Position numbers and translations under genes: made by a program. This document shows positions 37,860-46,059 of a stretch of DNA of 64,000 nucleotides, piece by piece. Positions within the stretch are counted from its first letter, which is position 1; every line of letters begins with the position of its first letter. The notes under the pieces were generated by a model. That model was not told the origin of the DNA. It was given only the letters and a program-made list of their open reading frames with translations, and made no database searches. The stretch is from the NCBI GenBank assembly GCA_023409735.1, contig JAEYRB010000035.1, positions 17,470-81,469 on the forward strand, written 5' to 3'. This DNA is from Bacillota bacterium (lineage in GTDB: Bacteria > Bacillota > Clostridia > Acetivibrionales > DTU013).

Positions 37860-38912
37860 ATGACAATATCTTTTGTAGAATTTTTAAACCAATTTATTTC
37901 AAACCCGCCTCTCATGATAACAACTATTCTTGTTTTGGGAGTTGTTCTGGTTAATGGATGGACAGATGCGCCTAATGCCATTGCAACGTGTATCTCAACA
38001 CGCTCTATGAGCCCAAGGGTAGCAATATTGATGGCCGCAGTATTCAACTTTTTAGGTGTGTTAGTTATGGTCATGCTTAATGCAAAGGTGGCAGAGACGA
38101 TATACAATATGGTCGACTTCGGCGGTGATTCTCATGAAGCCCTTATAGCACTGTGCGCTGCACTCTTTGCTATAGTACTATGGGCAACTGCCGCTTGGTG
38201 GTTTGGAATACCGACCAGCGAAAGCCATGCTCTGATCGCCGGTGTTTCGGGTGCGGCAATTGCGCTGCAGGGCGGAATAGGTGGCATAAACGGAAGCGAA
38301 TGGATAAAGGTAATATACGGACTGATTCTATCCCTGGTATTAGGATTTATTACCGGTGGCGGCGTTGTAAAACTAATTGAATTCATATGTAAAGGATTCA
38401 ATAGAAGAAAAACATATTCTTTCTTCAAAGGCGCACAGATAGCAGGAGGCGCAGGAATGGCATTCATGCATGGCGCTCAGGATGGACAGAAGTTCATAGG
38501 AGTATTCCTGCTTGGAATGTCTTTAGCCAAAGGTCAAGCTGGTGTCGGCGAGATCGCAATACCTCTGTGGCTAATTATTTTGTGCTCACTTGTTATGGCT
38601 TTTGGAACTTCAATAGGTGGTTACAGAATAATAAAGGCAGTAGGCATGGATATGGTAAAAATGGAGACCTATCAAGGTTTTGCTGCTGATATGGCAGGCG
38701 TTATTTGCCTGTTTATCGCATCCATTTTCGGACTTCCTGTAAGTACAACGCATACAAAGACGACAGCTATAATGGGTGTTGGTGCTTCAAAAAGATTATC
38801 CTCAGTTAACTGGGGAGTAGTTAAGGAAATGATGATGGCGTGGGTGCTTACATTCCCGGGCTGCGGAATTATTGGCTATTTGATGGCAATGCTATTTATG
38901 AAGATATTTTAA
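37860..38912 (+). CDS. pit: Inorganic phosphate transporter, PiT family
   Basis: A 350-residue permease with about ten helices. Both PHO4-type repeats are visible: GWTDAPNAIATCISTRSMSP (~residues 35-54) and AFMHGAQDGQKFIGVFLLGM (~residues 200-219), plus SESHALIAGVSGAAIA and VSTTHTKTTAIMG. PiT proteins import phosphate with cations. The start codon has only a weak site (TTGATGG) ahead of it. The DUF47 partner gene follows 46 bp downstream, the usual pairing for PiT. Confidence 0.93.
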   Translation: MTISFVEFLNQFISNPPLMITTILVLGVVLVNGWTDAPNAIATCISTRSMSPRVAILMAAVFNFLGVLVMVMLNAKVAETIYNMVDFGGDSHEALIALCAALFAIVLWATAAWWFGIPTSESHALIAGVSGAAIALQGGIGGINGSEWIKVIYGLILSLVLGFITGGGVVKLIEFICKGFNRRKTYSFFKGAQIAGGAGMAFMHGAQDGQKFIGVFLLGMSLAKGQAGVGEIAIPLWLIILCSLVMAFGTSIGGYRIIKAVGMDMVKMETYQGFAADMAGVICLFIASIFGLPVSTTHTKTTAIMGVGASKRLSSVNWGVVKEMMMAWVLTFPGCGIIGYLMAMLFMKIF

Positions 38913-38958
38913 AGTTAATTAACCGGAATAACAGTAAATCTATGAGAGAGGTAATATT

Positions 38959-39582
38959 ATGAAAAGAAAAAATGATGTTAACTACTTTGATGCATTTGTC
39001 GAATTAGTTCAGTATTCATGCCAGGCAGCAGACCTGCTCAATGATATTATGAATAACTTCAAGGCTGAAGAGCTTTCGAAGAAAATGAAGGAAATGCATG
39101 CAATTGAACATTCCGGAGATGAGGCAAGGCATGCTATAGTTAAGAAACTATCAAGAGAATTTATAACACCTATTGAGAGAGAAGATATCATGGCTATGTC
39201 CGATGCAATTGACAACGTGACCGATACCATTGAAGACGTTCTGATGCGTATGTATATGTACAATGTGACAAGTGTTCGCCAGCATGCAGTAAAGCTGACA
39301 GCAGTAATTGTAAAGTGCTGTAACGCATTAAAGACAGCGCTGGATGAATTCCATAATTTCAGAAAATCACAGAAGCTTCACGATTTAATTATAGAAATTA
39401 ATTTTCAGGAGGAAGAGGGCGACAGACTTTACACTGAAGCCAACAGAGATTTATTTATGACCAGCAGTGATTACAAAGAGATTGCTGCATGGGAAACAAC
39501 CTTTCATTATCTGGAAAAATGCTGTGATTCCTGTGAGGATGTAGCAGACGTTATCGAGAGTGTTATAATGAAGAATTCGTAA
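38959..39582 (+). CDS. DUF47 (PhoU-like) partner of the PiT transporter
   Basis: A 207-residue all-helical PhoU-related protein. Features: MHAIEHSGDEARHAI near residue 50, TPIEREDIMAMSDAIDNVTDTIEDV, and the C-terminal LEKCCDSCEDVADVIESVIM with D/E-rich metal-site spacing as in PhoU. It is believed to regulate or gate PiT transporters, which its position directly after pit supports. GAGAGG lies upstream of the ATG. Confidence 0.9.
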   Translation: MKRKNDVNYFDAFVELVQYSCQAADLLNDIMNNFKAEELSKKMKEMHAIEHSGDEARHAIVKKLSREFITPIEREDIMAMSDAIDNVTDTIEDVLMRMYMYNVTSVRQHAVKLTAVIVKCCNALKTALDEFHNFRKSQKLHDLIIEINFQEEEGDRLYTEANRDLFMTSSDYKEIAAWETTFHYLEKCCDSCEDVADVIESVIMKNS

Positions 39583-39631
39583 TAATAGATTGAGTTTTTA
39601 TTAAAATGAGGTACAATAAAAAGGATGAAAC

Positions 39632-39705
39632 TTCCTGATTGTTGTGGACTTCTCTATGTGGATCGTGCATATCCTTGAGTAGGCTAGTAAATATGCAATC
39701 AGGAA
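39632..39705 (+). promoter_or_regulatory. Structured leader upstream of the second-type murG
   Basis: Outer arms TTCCTGATTG (39632-39641) and CAATCAGGAA (39696-39705) are perfect complements. An inner stem GCATAT (39667-39672) with ATATGC (39691-39696) partly overlaps them. It ends about 35 bases before the murG start and has no T-run, so it is more like a 5'-leader structure than a terminator. The class is unknown. Confidence 0.5.
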
Positions 39706-39742
39706 CAACCTGATAAACGATAGAAAATGGGGGAGAGTTCAC

Positions 39743-40807
39743 ATGAAGACAATAGTTCTTACAGGGGGCGGCACATCTGGACATGTAACTCCTAATATTG
39801 CTTTATTGCCTGGCTTAAGAAGAGCTGGCTTTAATATTAAATATATAGGTTCCTTCAATGGGATGGAGAAGGATCTCATTGAAAGAGAAGGGATTCAGTA
39901 TTATTCGATTAGTACAGGTAAGCTTCGCAGATACTTTGATATAAAAAACTTTACAGACATGTTCAGGGTCGTGGATGGCTTCAGACAGGCATTTATTTTA
40001 CTTGGCAAACTGAAGCCTTCAATCGTTTTCAGCAAGGGAGGATTTGTATCCTGCCCTGTTGTTTGGGCTGCCTGGCTAAGGGGCATCCCGGTAGTAATAC
40101 ATGAATCAGATATTACGCCTGGGCTGACAAATAAGCTCTCAATGCCGTTTACAAAAGCAGTGTGTTATACTTTTCCTGAATCCGGAAAACATATTAAGAA
40201 AGACAAAGGCTACAATACCGGAATGCCTATAAGAGAAGGTATTTTAACCGGAAGCAGAAATAAGGGAAGAGCATTATGCGGCTTTACGGATAATAAGCCT
40301 GTAATAATGGTAATTGGGGGGAGCCTTGGCTCAGAAAAAATTAACAGTATGGTTAGAAGTGCATTGGATATTCTATTAAAGGATTTCAACGTATGTCACA
40401 TATGTGGTAAAGGAAATCTAAAGGCTGAACTGCAAGGGAAGAAGAGCTATAAACAGTTTGAGTATGTAAATGAAGAGCAGCCTGACATTTATGCCATGGC
40501 CGACATTGTTATTTCAAGAGCAGGAGCAACAGTTCTATTTGAGCTTCTTGCGCTTGGAAAGCCTAACCTGCTGATCCCTTTGTCAAAAGCTGTCAGCCGC
40601 GGTGACCAGATATTAAATGCTGCATCCTTTGAAAAACAGGGATATAGCATGGTGCTTCAAGAGGAGGAGCTTGAAGGGGCTTCTTTGGTGAAGGCTGTGA
40701 ACGAGTTATATAAAAACAGCAGCACATACACAGATGTAATGAAACAGCGTTCGTCTGGAAGTGGTGTCTCTGAAGTGCTAAATGTCATAAATAAATTTGT
40801 AAAGTGA
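39743..40807 (+). CDS. MurG-like UDP-GlcNAc:lipid I N-acetylglucosaminyltransferase (divergent second type)
   Basis: A 354-residue GT-B glycosyltransferase. Seen: TGGGTSGHVTPNIAL (the family's glycine-rich loop, with S replacing the usual second G), FSKGGFVSCPVVWAAWLRGIPVVIHESD, GGSLGSEKINSMV, and VISRAGATVLFELLALGKPNLLIPL. It resembles the short MurG variant of bacilli and streptococci more than the dcw-cluster MurG. Lipid II synthesis is the expected role, but the gene lies outside the dcw cluster, so it could serve as an alternative or a modified-substrate enzyme. It has a GGGGGAG site. Confidence 0.85.
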   Translation: MKTIVLTGGGTSGHVTPNIALLPGLRRAGFNIKYIGSFNGMEKDLIEREGIQYYSISTGKLRRYFDIKNFTDMFRVVDGFRQAFILLGKLKPSIVFSKGGFVSCPVVWAAWLRGIPVVIHESDITPGLTNKLSMPFTKAVCYTFPESGKHIKKDKGYNTGMPIREGILTGSRNKGRALCGFTDNKPVIMVIGGSLGSEKINSMVRSALDILLKDFNVCHICGKGNLKAELQGKKSYKQFEYVNEEQPDIYAMADIVISRAGATVLFELLALGKPNLLIPLSKAVSRGDQILNAASFEKQGYSMVLQEEELEGASLVKAVNELYKNSSTYTDVMKQRSSGSGVSEVLNVINKFVK

Positions 40808-40856
40808 CAGGCCCTAATAATATTACAGCAGTTTTTCCATAAACATGGAAATTGTG

Positions 40857-41010
40857 AAAAGACTTTATTATTGCCATGTATATTAGGACAAACATAGTGA
40901 ATAGGCTTTTTCATTTTTTTTTATGATAGAACAGGCATAATAAAAAAGCTTTATCATGGCTATGTATGATAGGACAGGACAGGTATGGTGAATAGGCTTT
41001 ATCATTACTA
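40857..41010 (+). repeat. Two degenerate tandem copies of a ~88-bp unit around the next gene's start
   Basis: The block ACTTTATTATTGCCATG ... TAGGACA ... GTGAATAGGCTTTTTCATT (40857-40920) is repeated as GCTTTATCATGGCTATG ... TAGGACA ... GTGAATAGGCTTTATCATT (from ~40949 to 41008). The second copy includes the start codon and first codons of the hypothetical gene at 40985, so the gene's 5' end has been partially duplicated upstream. Confidence 0.65.
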
Positions 41011-41509
41011 CGAATATAAGATAGGACCATTTGTAAATCTTTCCGATTTACCAATTAATGAGGCTAAGAAGGTTCAATCAGAGATAAATCAGCGGGGGGC
41101 TGTTTTTGCAAGCAAACGCGATGAGAATTATCTTGAGGTCCGAAGAGAACTCGAAGATAAGGTAAGAGAACTTTTCATAATTAAAGGCGGAAAGCCTGAG
41201 AGGGCCAGGCCGAATTATATGACACTTGGATCGTGTCCATGGCTTCTCGAGTGGTATGTAGATGGAAGGGAACTTAGTATACCACTTTCTTCGTTTTCAA
41301 AAGAGGTTATCAGCTTTACATATGGTGATACATTTCCCGCAATGAGATGTAAGGATGGAAAACCATATAGAGGGATTGTATATACTGTTGACGAAATTGG
41401 TGCTGTTGTTGAAAAATATGGACTTCCCCAAGAGTGGAACCCTGATGGTAAACGAGGGCCTGAAAGGTATATTGAAGCCCAGATATGGACTTATAACATT
41501 GTCTATTGA
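40985..41509 (+). CDS. Conserved-looking hypothetical protein
   Basis: A 174-residue soluble protein that I do not recognise. It begins MVNRLYHYYEYKIGPFVNLSDL. Charged central helices (residues ~25-70) are followed by a Trp/Pro-rich half (YMTLGSCPWLLEWYVDGREL, YGLPQEWNPDG, YIEAQIWTYN). No signal peptide, membrane helix or obvious catalytic motif is seen. The codon use resembles that of its neighbours, and the ATG follows AGGACAGG. GTG at 40988 is an alternative start. The upstream sequence is a partial duplicate of its 5' end. Confidence 0.65.
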   Translation: MVNRLYHYYEYKIGPFVNLSDLPINEAKKVQSEINQRGAVFASKRDENYLEVRRELEDKVRELFIIKGGKPERARPNYMTLGSCPWLLEWYVDGRELSIPLSSFSKEVISFTYGDTFPAMRCKDGKPYRGIVYTVDEIGAVVEKYGLPQEWNPDGKRGPERYIEAQIWTYNIVY

Positions 41510-41639
41510 TATAAAAATATCACACATCATAATAGAAAAAATCATTAAACTTAGCAGATAGTCAAAAAAAATTACTAAAATGGAAAAAATATATAGATTT
41601 GTAATATAAAAGCATGTATAATGTAACTGGGTGATTAAA

Positions 41640-42236
41640 ATGCTAGATAAAATTACTGCTTATATTGTGGATCTTATTTATGAGACTAGGCCTGATACTG
41701 ATGCTTCCAAGCGTGACATTATTGAGTATGGTGTGTTTATGACTTTGTCCGAAATCATAAAGATTGCGGTAATAGTAATTCTGGGAGCTATATTCAACTT
41801 ATTGCCATATGTGCTTGGAAGCATTGTAGCTATGGGAGTACAGAGAACTGTGCTGGGAGGGACACATGCTAAAAGCCATAAGGGCTGTGTTGCAATTCAT
41901 TTGATTTCTGTATTCTTTATAATTACAATTTCACTTATTTCCAATGTGGACAGGCTTTACATTTTACCGGCAGCTGCTATATTTAGTTATTCTACTATCT
42001 GTAAATATGCGCCGGCTGACGTACCACAAAAGCCAATAAAGTCAGCAAAACAGAGAAAAAAGTTAAAAGCTGCAGGGCTTGCTGTGGTAACGGTATTATT
42101 TATTATTTCAATATTAGTTCCGACAATTTGGTCTAATATTATTATTCTATCTTGTTTTGTACAAGCTTTCTTTTTGACACCTTTGGCTTATAGATTGACA
42201 AAAAACAAATATAGCAGGGAGGAGGTAAGCGCATGA
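41640..42236 (+). CDS. agrB: AgrB-like peptide processing membrane protease
   Basis: A 198-residue membrane protein with four to six helices. The AgrB active-site region is visible as RTVLGGTHAKSHKGC (His and Cys seven residues apart), preceded by a helical segment. AgrB cleaves and cyclises the AgrD precursor to make an autoinducing peptide. ATG at 41640 is used, with GGGTGA upstream; GTG at 41631 is possible. Its stop overlaps the agrD start (ATGA), so the two are translationally coupled. Confidence 0.88.
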   Translation: MLDKITAYIVDLIYETRPDTDASKRDIIEYGVFMTLSEIIKIAVIVILGAIFNLLPYVLGSIVAMGVQRTVLGGTHAKSHKGCVAIHLISVFFIITISLISNVDRLYILPAAAIFSYSTICKYAPADVPQKPIKSAKQRKKLKAAGLAVVTVLFIISILVPTIWSNIIILSCFVQAFFLTPLAYRLTKNKYSREEVSA

Positions 42237-42376
42237 AAAAAAACTATCTGAAGCTTCTTGTTTGTTCAGCTGCAATGATCGGTGTGTTTGTAGCAACTAC
42301 AGTATCCTCATATGGCTGCTGGTATTGGTGCTGGTATCAAAAGGAATGCCCGAAGGCTCTTATTAGAGAGGATTGA
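42233..42376 (+). CDS. agrD: AgrD-like cyclic peptide precursor (47 aa)
   Basis: A short gene, easily missed in automatic annotation. It encodes an N-terminal amphipathic/hydrophobic leader (MKKNYLKLLVCSAAMIGVFV), a core SYGCWYWCWYQ, and a charged tail KECPKALIRED. The tail aligns with the conserved AgrD motif xxPEEPKSL in clostridial peptides (here QKECPKAL). Cys29 is the likely ring cysteine, and Cys33 and Trp30/32/34 make the core unusually aromatic. GGAGG lies in the 3' end of agrB. It is directly coupled to agrB by ATGA overlap. Confidence 0.8.
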   Translation: MKKNYLKLLVCSAAMIGVFVATTVSSYGCWYWCWYQKECPKALIRED

Positions 42377-42385
42377 GAATGGGGC

Positions 42386-43660
42386 CTAGAGCCCCTTCTC
42401 AATTGTAATAGTCTGAGTAAAGGTATTGTCTTCGTAATCACAGATATGCTGAATGTTTTTATATTCGCCAATAATTTTCTGAGCAATAGCAAGTCCCATA
42501 CCTCTCCCATCTCCTTTTGATGAAACGCCAGCTTCGTAAATAAGTTTCATATCAGGCTTAGAAGTGCAACTATTAGAAATTGAGATCTCAATAAACTTAT
42601 CATGACTGTATATATTTATACATATTTTTTTATCTCCACTAGAGGCCTCTTCAATTGCATTATCTATGAATATTCCAATAACTTCGCAAAGCTCAGAAAC
42701 CTTTATGCCAGGTATATTTTCAATTTCACCTGTTACGCCAAAGTCTACCTCAACGCCCATATCCTTTGCGTGGTTGATCTTTGAAGAAATTATTCCGAAT
42801 AAACCTGCGTTTTTAATATTATAAATATCAGTATTATTATCATGAATGCTATCGTCTATCAACTCAGACATGTATACCTTTAATTCATCTATCTTATTCA
42901 TGGCTAGCATAGAATTTATCACTGCCAGATTGTTCTTCCAGTCGTGCTTGACCCTTCGTAGGTTAAAAAGGGTCGAATTAAGAGACTCGTTATAAAATTT
43001 CTGCTGCTCAGCCTCAAGCTTGATTGTCTCACTTTTAATTAGTTTTGAGCTTACTGTTAATAAATAGATGCAGTATAAAATAGATGAAGATAATATCATT
43101 ACGTAAGATACCCAGTTGAACATTTTCGTTACAATCTGAATTCCGAAGTTAATAGCAGTTATAACAAATGTTATAAGAAGTATTGGAAGGGATGTCTTTT
43201 GAATAAGTATCTTTGAAACGAGCATTTTTATTGGTTTTACAGCAAGCATGACAATAAATGCGAAAAGGTTGCAAAGGATATTTGTATATAAATAGTATAG
43301 GGGATTTTTTTGTATGTATTCTACTGAGAATTTTATTGGAATTAAAGCATTACCTATTCCGGAGCAAAGAGTATAAATTATGTAGGCTACAAGTGCATGT
43401 TCTATTTTCATTCTGAAGAACGTTTTTATTATAAATATGCTTGCAATCAAAATTATAAAAGGCTTCAGCAACATAAGAATATCACTTTTATATGTCATAA
43501 ATGTAGATGCTGCGCCGGTAAGAAGGCTAAATGTTATGAGAAAAAGAGCAATTTGTAATTTTTGTGGACGTTTATGATAATTTCTTATACAAAAAAAGCA
43601 AATGATTATGCCACCTATCAATGCGGAAATAATATTAATAATCAATATCTCTATATCCAT
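42386..43660 (-). CDS. agrC: AgrC-like sensor histidine kinase (GHKL ATPase)
   Basis: A 424-residue membrane kinase with about six N-terminal helices (residues ~1-215), an H-box-like region RRVKHDWKNNLAVINSML (~237-254; AgrC-type kinases use this HDW/N pattern), and a GHKL ATPase domain with DNAIEEASSGDKKI and GDGRGMGLAIAQKIIGEY. AgrC detects the mature cyclic peptide. It is convergent with agrD and nine bases apart, an unusual layout because agrBDCA genes are normally co-directional. AGGAGTG precedes the ATG. Confidence 0.82.
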   Translation of the reverse strand: MDIEILIINIISALIGGIIICFFCIRNYHKRPQKLQIALFLITFSLLTGAASTFMTYKSDILMLLKPFIILIASIFIIKTFFRMKIEHALVAYIIYTLCSGIGNALIPIKFSVEYIQKNPLYYLYTNILCNLFAFIVMLAVKPIKMLVSKILIQKTSLPILLITFVITAINFGIQIVTKMFNWVSYVMILSSSILYCIYLLTVSSKLIKSETIKLEAEQQKFYNESLNSTLFNLRRVKHDWKNNLAVINSMLAMNKIDELKVYMSELIDDSIHDNNTDIYNIKNAGLFGIISSKINHAKDMGVEVDFGVTGEIENIPGIKVSELCEVIGIFIDNAIEEASSGDKKICINIYSHDKFIEISISNSCTSKPDMKLIYEAGVSSKGDGRGMGLAIAQKIIGEYKNIQHICDYEDNTFTQTITIEKGL

Positions 43661-43710
43661 TGTTTCACTCCTGTTTTTTGTAGTAGTATTGAATTTAGTA
43701 CCTGTTTCAC

Positions 43711-44073
43711 TTATGTAGCCATTTTATGAAAGCTCCTTTTATAACTATTATAGAAGTCGAAAAAACCGTTGTTTAATATAGTGGGTTTAATGAATCCTAA
43801 GTCATTAAGCTCCTTGTATAATGCAACAAGATCATTATGTTGAACTCGGTATATCCGTTGCGTAACAAAAAGGCCCTTTACCTCGGATTTCAAATTAATA
43901 TAAATAACATAAACATTAGCGTTCTGGGTTTGAAGCTCATAGAAGAATTCTTTATAATCAGTAGCTGTAATTACGATTTTGCAAGTGCTAATAATTTTAT
44001 TACACAATATAGGGATAAGCTGCACATGTTCCTCAGACAGTTTTACATTATCATTCAGGGTTGCTATAGACAA
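43711..44073 (-). CDS. Small protein resembling a degenerate receiver domain, upstream of agrC
   Basis: A 120-residue protein that I cannot name with confidence. The stretch IVITATDYKEFFYELQTQNANVYVIYINLKSEVKGL resembles the AgrA/LytR receiver fold around its phospho-acceptor, but the position of Asp (LDI) reads YIN, so no phosphorylation site is apparent. No LytTR DNA-binding domain follows. The ribosome site AAAAGGGGTGATC precedes TTG at 44073; the GTG at 44085 is inside that site and is rejected. It is on the same strand as agrC and ends 51 bp before it. It may be a degraded AgrA or an adaptor. The 44086-44590 gap holds no gene. Confidence 0.5.
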   Translation of the reverse strand: MSIATLNDNVKLSEEHVQLIPILCNKIISTCKIVITATDYKEFFYELQTQNANVYVIYINLKSEVKGLFVTQRIYRVQHNDLVALYKELNDLGFIKPTILNNGFFDFYNSYKRSFHKMAT

Positions 44074-44555
44074 AATTTTGATCACCCCTTTTATGTATTG
44101 AATACATTTACGGTATAAATTGCATAAAAAAATAACATAAAATATATCTATGCTGTAATAATTTACACATTTATAGTATACTATGGGAAAATCAAGTTGA
44201 AAATAGTTAAATTATGTATAACATACACCATTATGAATATTTTATATTAAATTTCCATAACAAATTCTCGAAAAAAATCATTGTTACATAGTTTCGACTT
44301 ATTTCGCTAATAAATATAATGTGTTTTATACTATTGTTGATACATAACTTTAAACTGTTAAATAATGAATAAAGAGGTATACGGTTCCATTTGTAAAACA
44401 TAAACTTATATAGCTTTTGGGCTATTCATATTATGCATCTATTTGCAGCAAATATCTCTCACATATTACATGCTTAGACTTAAAAAATAGTGGTAATTGA
44501 AAACCATGTGAGATATACAATATATAAATATAATACAGGAAAATAACTAAGCAAG

Positions 44556-44584
44556 TAAAAAAGCCCTGAAGCAATAGCTTCAAG
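44556..44584 (-). terminator. Terminator of tRNA-Lys
   Basis: On the minus strand the stem TGAAGC/GCTTCA (plus-strand 44567-44572 and 44577-44582) is followed by a T-run (plus-strand A-run 44557-44562). It ends the tRNA transcript. Confidence 0.75.
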
Positions 44585-44590
44585 ACTTTC

Positions 44591-44666
44591 TGGTGCGCCA
44601 TCAGGGACTCGAACCCGGGACACCCTGATTAAGAGTCAGGTGCTCTACCAACTGAGCTAATGGCGC
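44591..44666 (-). tRNA. tRNA-Lys (anticodon CTT)
   Basis: Read on the minus strand: acceptor GCGCCAT/ATGGCGC, D arm GCTCAGTTGGTAGAGC, anticodon stem CCTGA/TCAGG with loop CTCTTAA (anticodon CTT, reads AAG), T arm around GGGTTCGAGTCCC, and an encoded CCA at 44591-44593. The cloverleaf is complete. Confidence 0.95.
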
Positions 44667-44880
44667 GTAGCTTTTAACACTTACATATTATAATAGCTTA
44701 TTAATGGATTTGTCAACAGCAAATTGTGGCTTTACATAGTGTATCGGAATCTCTCGTCGAAGTATAAAATTTCAATAAAACAGAGGAATTAAGCGAACTT
44801 ATGTAGAATAATAGGTTTGGTAAATTGTAAAATTGAAATGTATCAACATTTTTTAATTTTTTAGGAAGAGGATATGAGCA

Positions 44881-46059
44881 TTGGTAAGTTATAAGGTTGA
44901 TTTTGCACGCCTTGATAGCATTATTAAGAAGACTATTGAGGCAATAAATAACAGCAAAACAGAAATATTTGATATTGCTGAAAGCTCACGCCGTGAGTGT
45001 AAAAAGCTGGAGGATGAGCTTAATTCTCTAAAGCAGCAATCCAGGCAGCTTATTGAAGAGGTTGAAGTACTTGAAATCAACCTAAAGATAAGCAAGCAAA
45101 AGCTTATGCTGGCCAATAAAAATTTTTCCAGCTATACGCAGGAGGATTTCAGAAATATTTATGAGAAGGCGGACAATTTAAGAGTAGAGCTTGCAGTGAA
45201 AAGAGAAATGGAGCAGTTTCTGATTCGCCGAAGAAATGATCTTGAAATCCGCATAAAGGATACCGTTAGAACTGTTCAAAAGGCTGACAATCTTATATCT
45301 CAGGTTGGAACAGCACTATGTTGTCTTTCCGGCGATCTTACCGAGGTAAGCAGCCAGCTGGTAGACCTCCAGTTAAGACAGAATCTTGGTTACAGAATAA
45401 TCAAGGCTCAGGAGGAGGAACGCAGGCGTGTGGCTAGAGACATACACGACGGACCTGCACAGATTATGACTAATGTTGCTATGAAGGCGGAGATTTGCGA
45501 AAGAATGCTTGATGTCGACATTAATAGGGCAAGGGAAGAACTAAGTGTCTTAAAGAAGAATGTAAGAGAATGCTTACAGGATGTAAGAAAAATAATATAT
45601 AATCTTAGACCTATGTCATTGGACGATCTAGGCTTAAAGCCTGCGCTGCAGAAATATATTGTTACTTACCAGGAAGAAACGGGAATAACGGTTTTTTTTG
45701 AAACTGAAGGCGATGATATTGAAATCAGGCCTGCAATATCATTAACAGTATTCAGGATAGTGCAGGAAGCTCTCAATAATGTACTCAAGCATGCCAAAGC
45801 AGATAGTATATCTGTTACTATTTCAATAGAGCCTGAAAAGCTCGAACTTAATATATCAGATAACGGAACAGGTTTTGATATACAATTGCTGGAGCAGAGG
45901 ACGGATGACATAAACAGCGGCTTTGGGCTTGTCAGTATGAGAGAGAGGGTCAGTTTGTTAAAAGGCGAGATGAATATTGTGTCTCAACCTGGTAAAGGTA
46001 CACAGCTTAGAATTATTTTACCTTTTACAGAAGATAAGGTGGATGGTAATGGAAAATAA
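44881..46059 (+). CDS. degS: DegS-type sensor histidine kinase
   Basis: A 392-residue cytoplasmic kinase. The N-terminal ~180 residues are coiled-coil-rich as in DegS. The phosphorylation site follows in the HisKA_3 motif QEEERRRVARDIHDGPAQ, then an HATPase domain with EALNNVLKHAKADS and DNGTGFD. No membrane helix is present. The start is TTG at 44881; the nearby ATG at 44873 is in another frame. DegS phosphorylates DegU, whose gene overlaps its 3' end. Processes such as exoenzyme production, motility or competence are the usual targets. Confidence 0.9.
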   Translation: MVSYKVDFARLDSIIKKTIEAINNSKTEIFDIAESSRRECKKLEDELNSLKQQSRQLIEEVEVLEINLKISKQKLMLANKNFSSYTQEDFRNIYEKADNLRVELAVKREMEQFLIRRRNDLEIRIKDTVRTVQKADNLISQVGTALCCLSGDLTEVSSQLVDLQLRQNLGYRIIKAQEEERRRVARDIHDGPAQIMTNVAMKAEICERMLDVDINRAREELSVLKKNVRECLQDVRKIIYNLRPMSLDDLGLKPALQKYIVTYQEETGITVFFETEGDDIEIRPAISLTVFRIVQEALNNVLKHAKADSISVTISIEPEKLELNISDNGTGFDIQLLEQRTDDINSGFGLVSMRERVSLLKGEMNIVSQPGKGTQLRIILPFTEDKVDGNGK

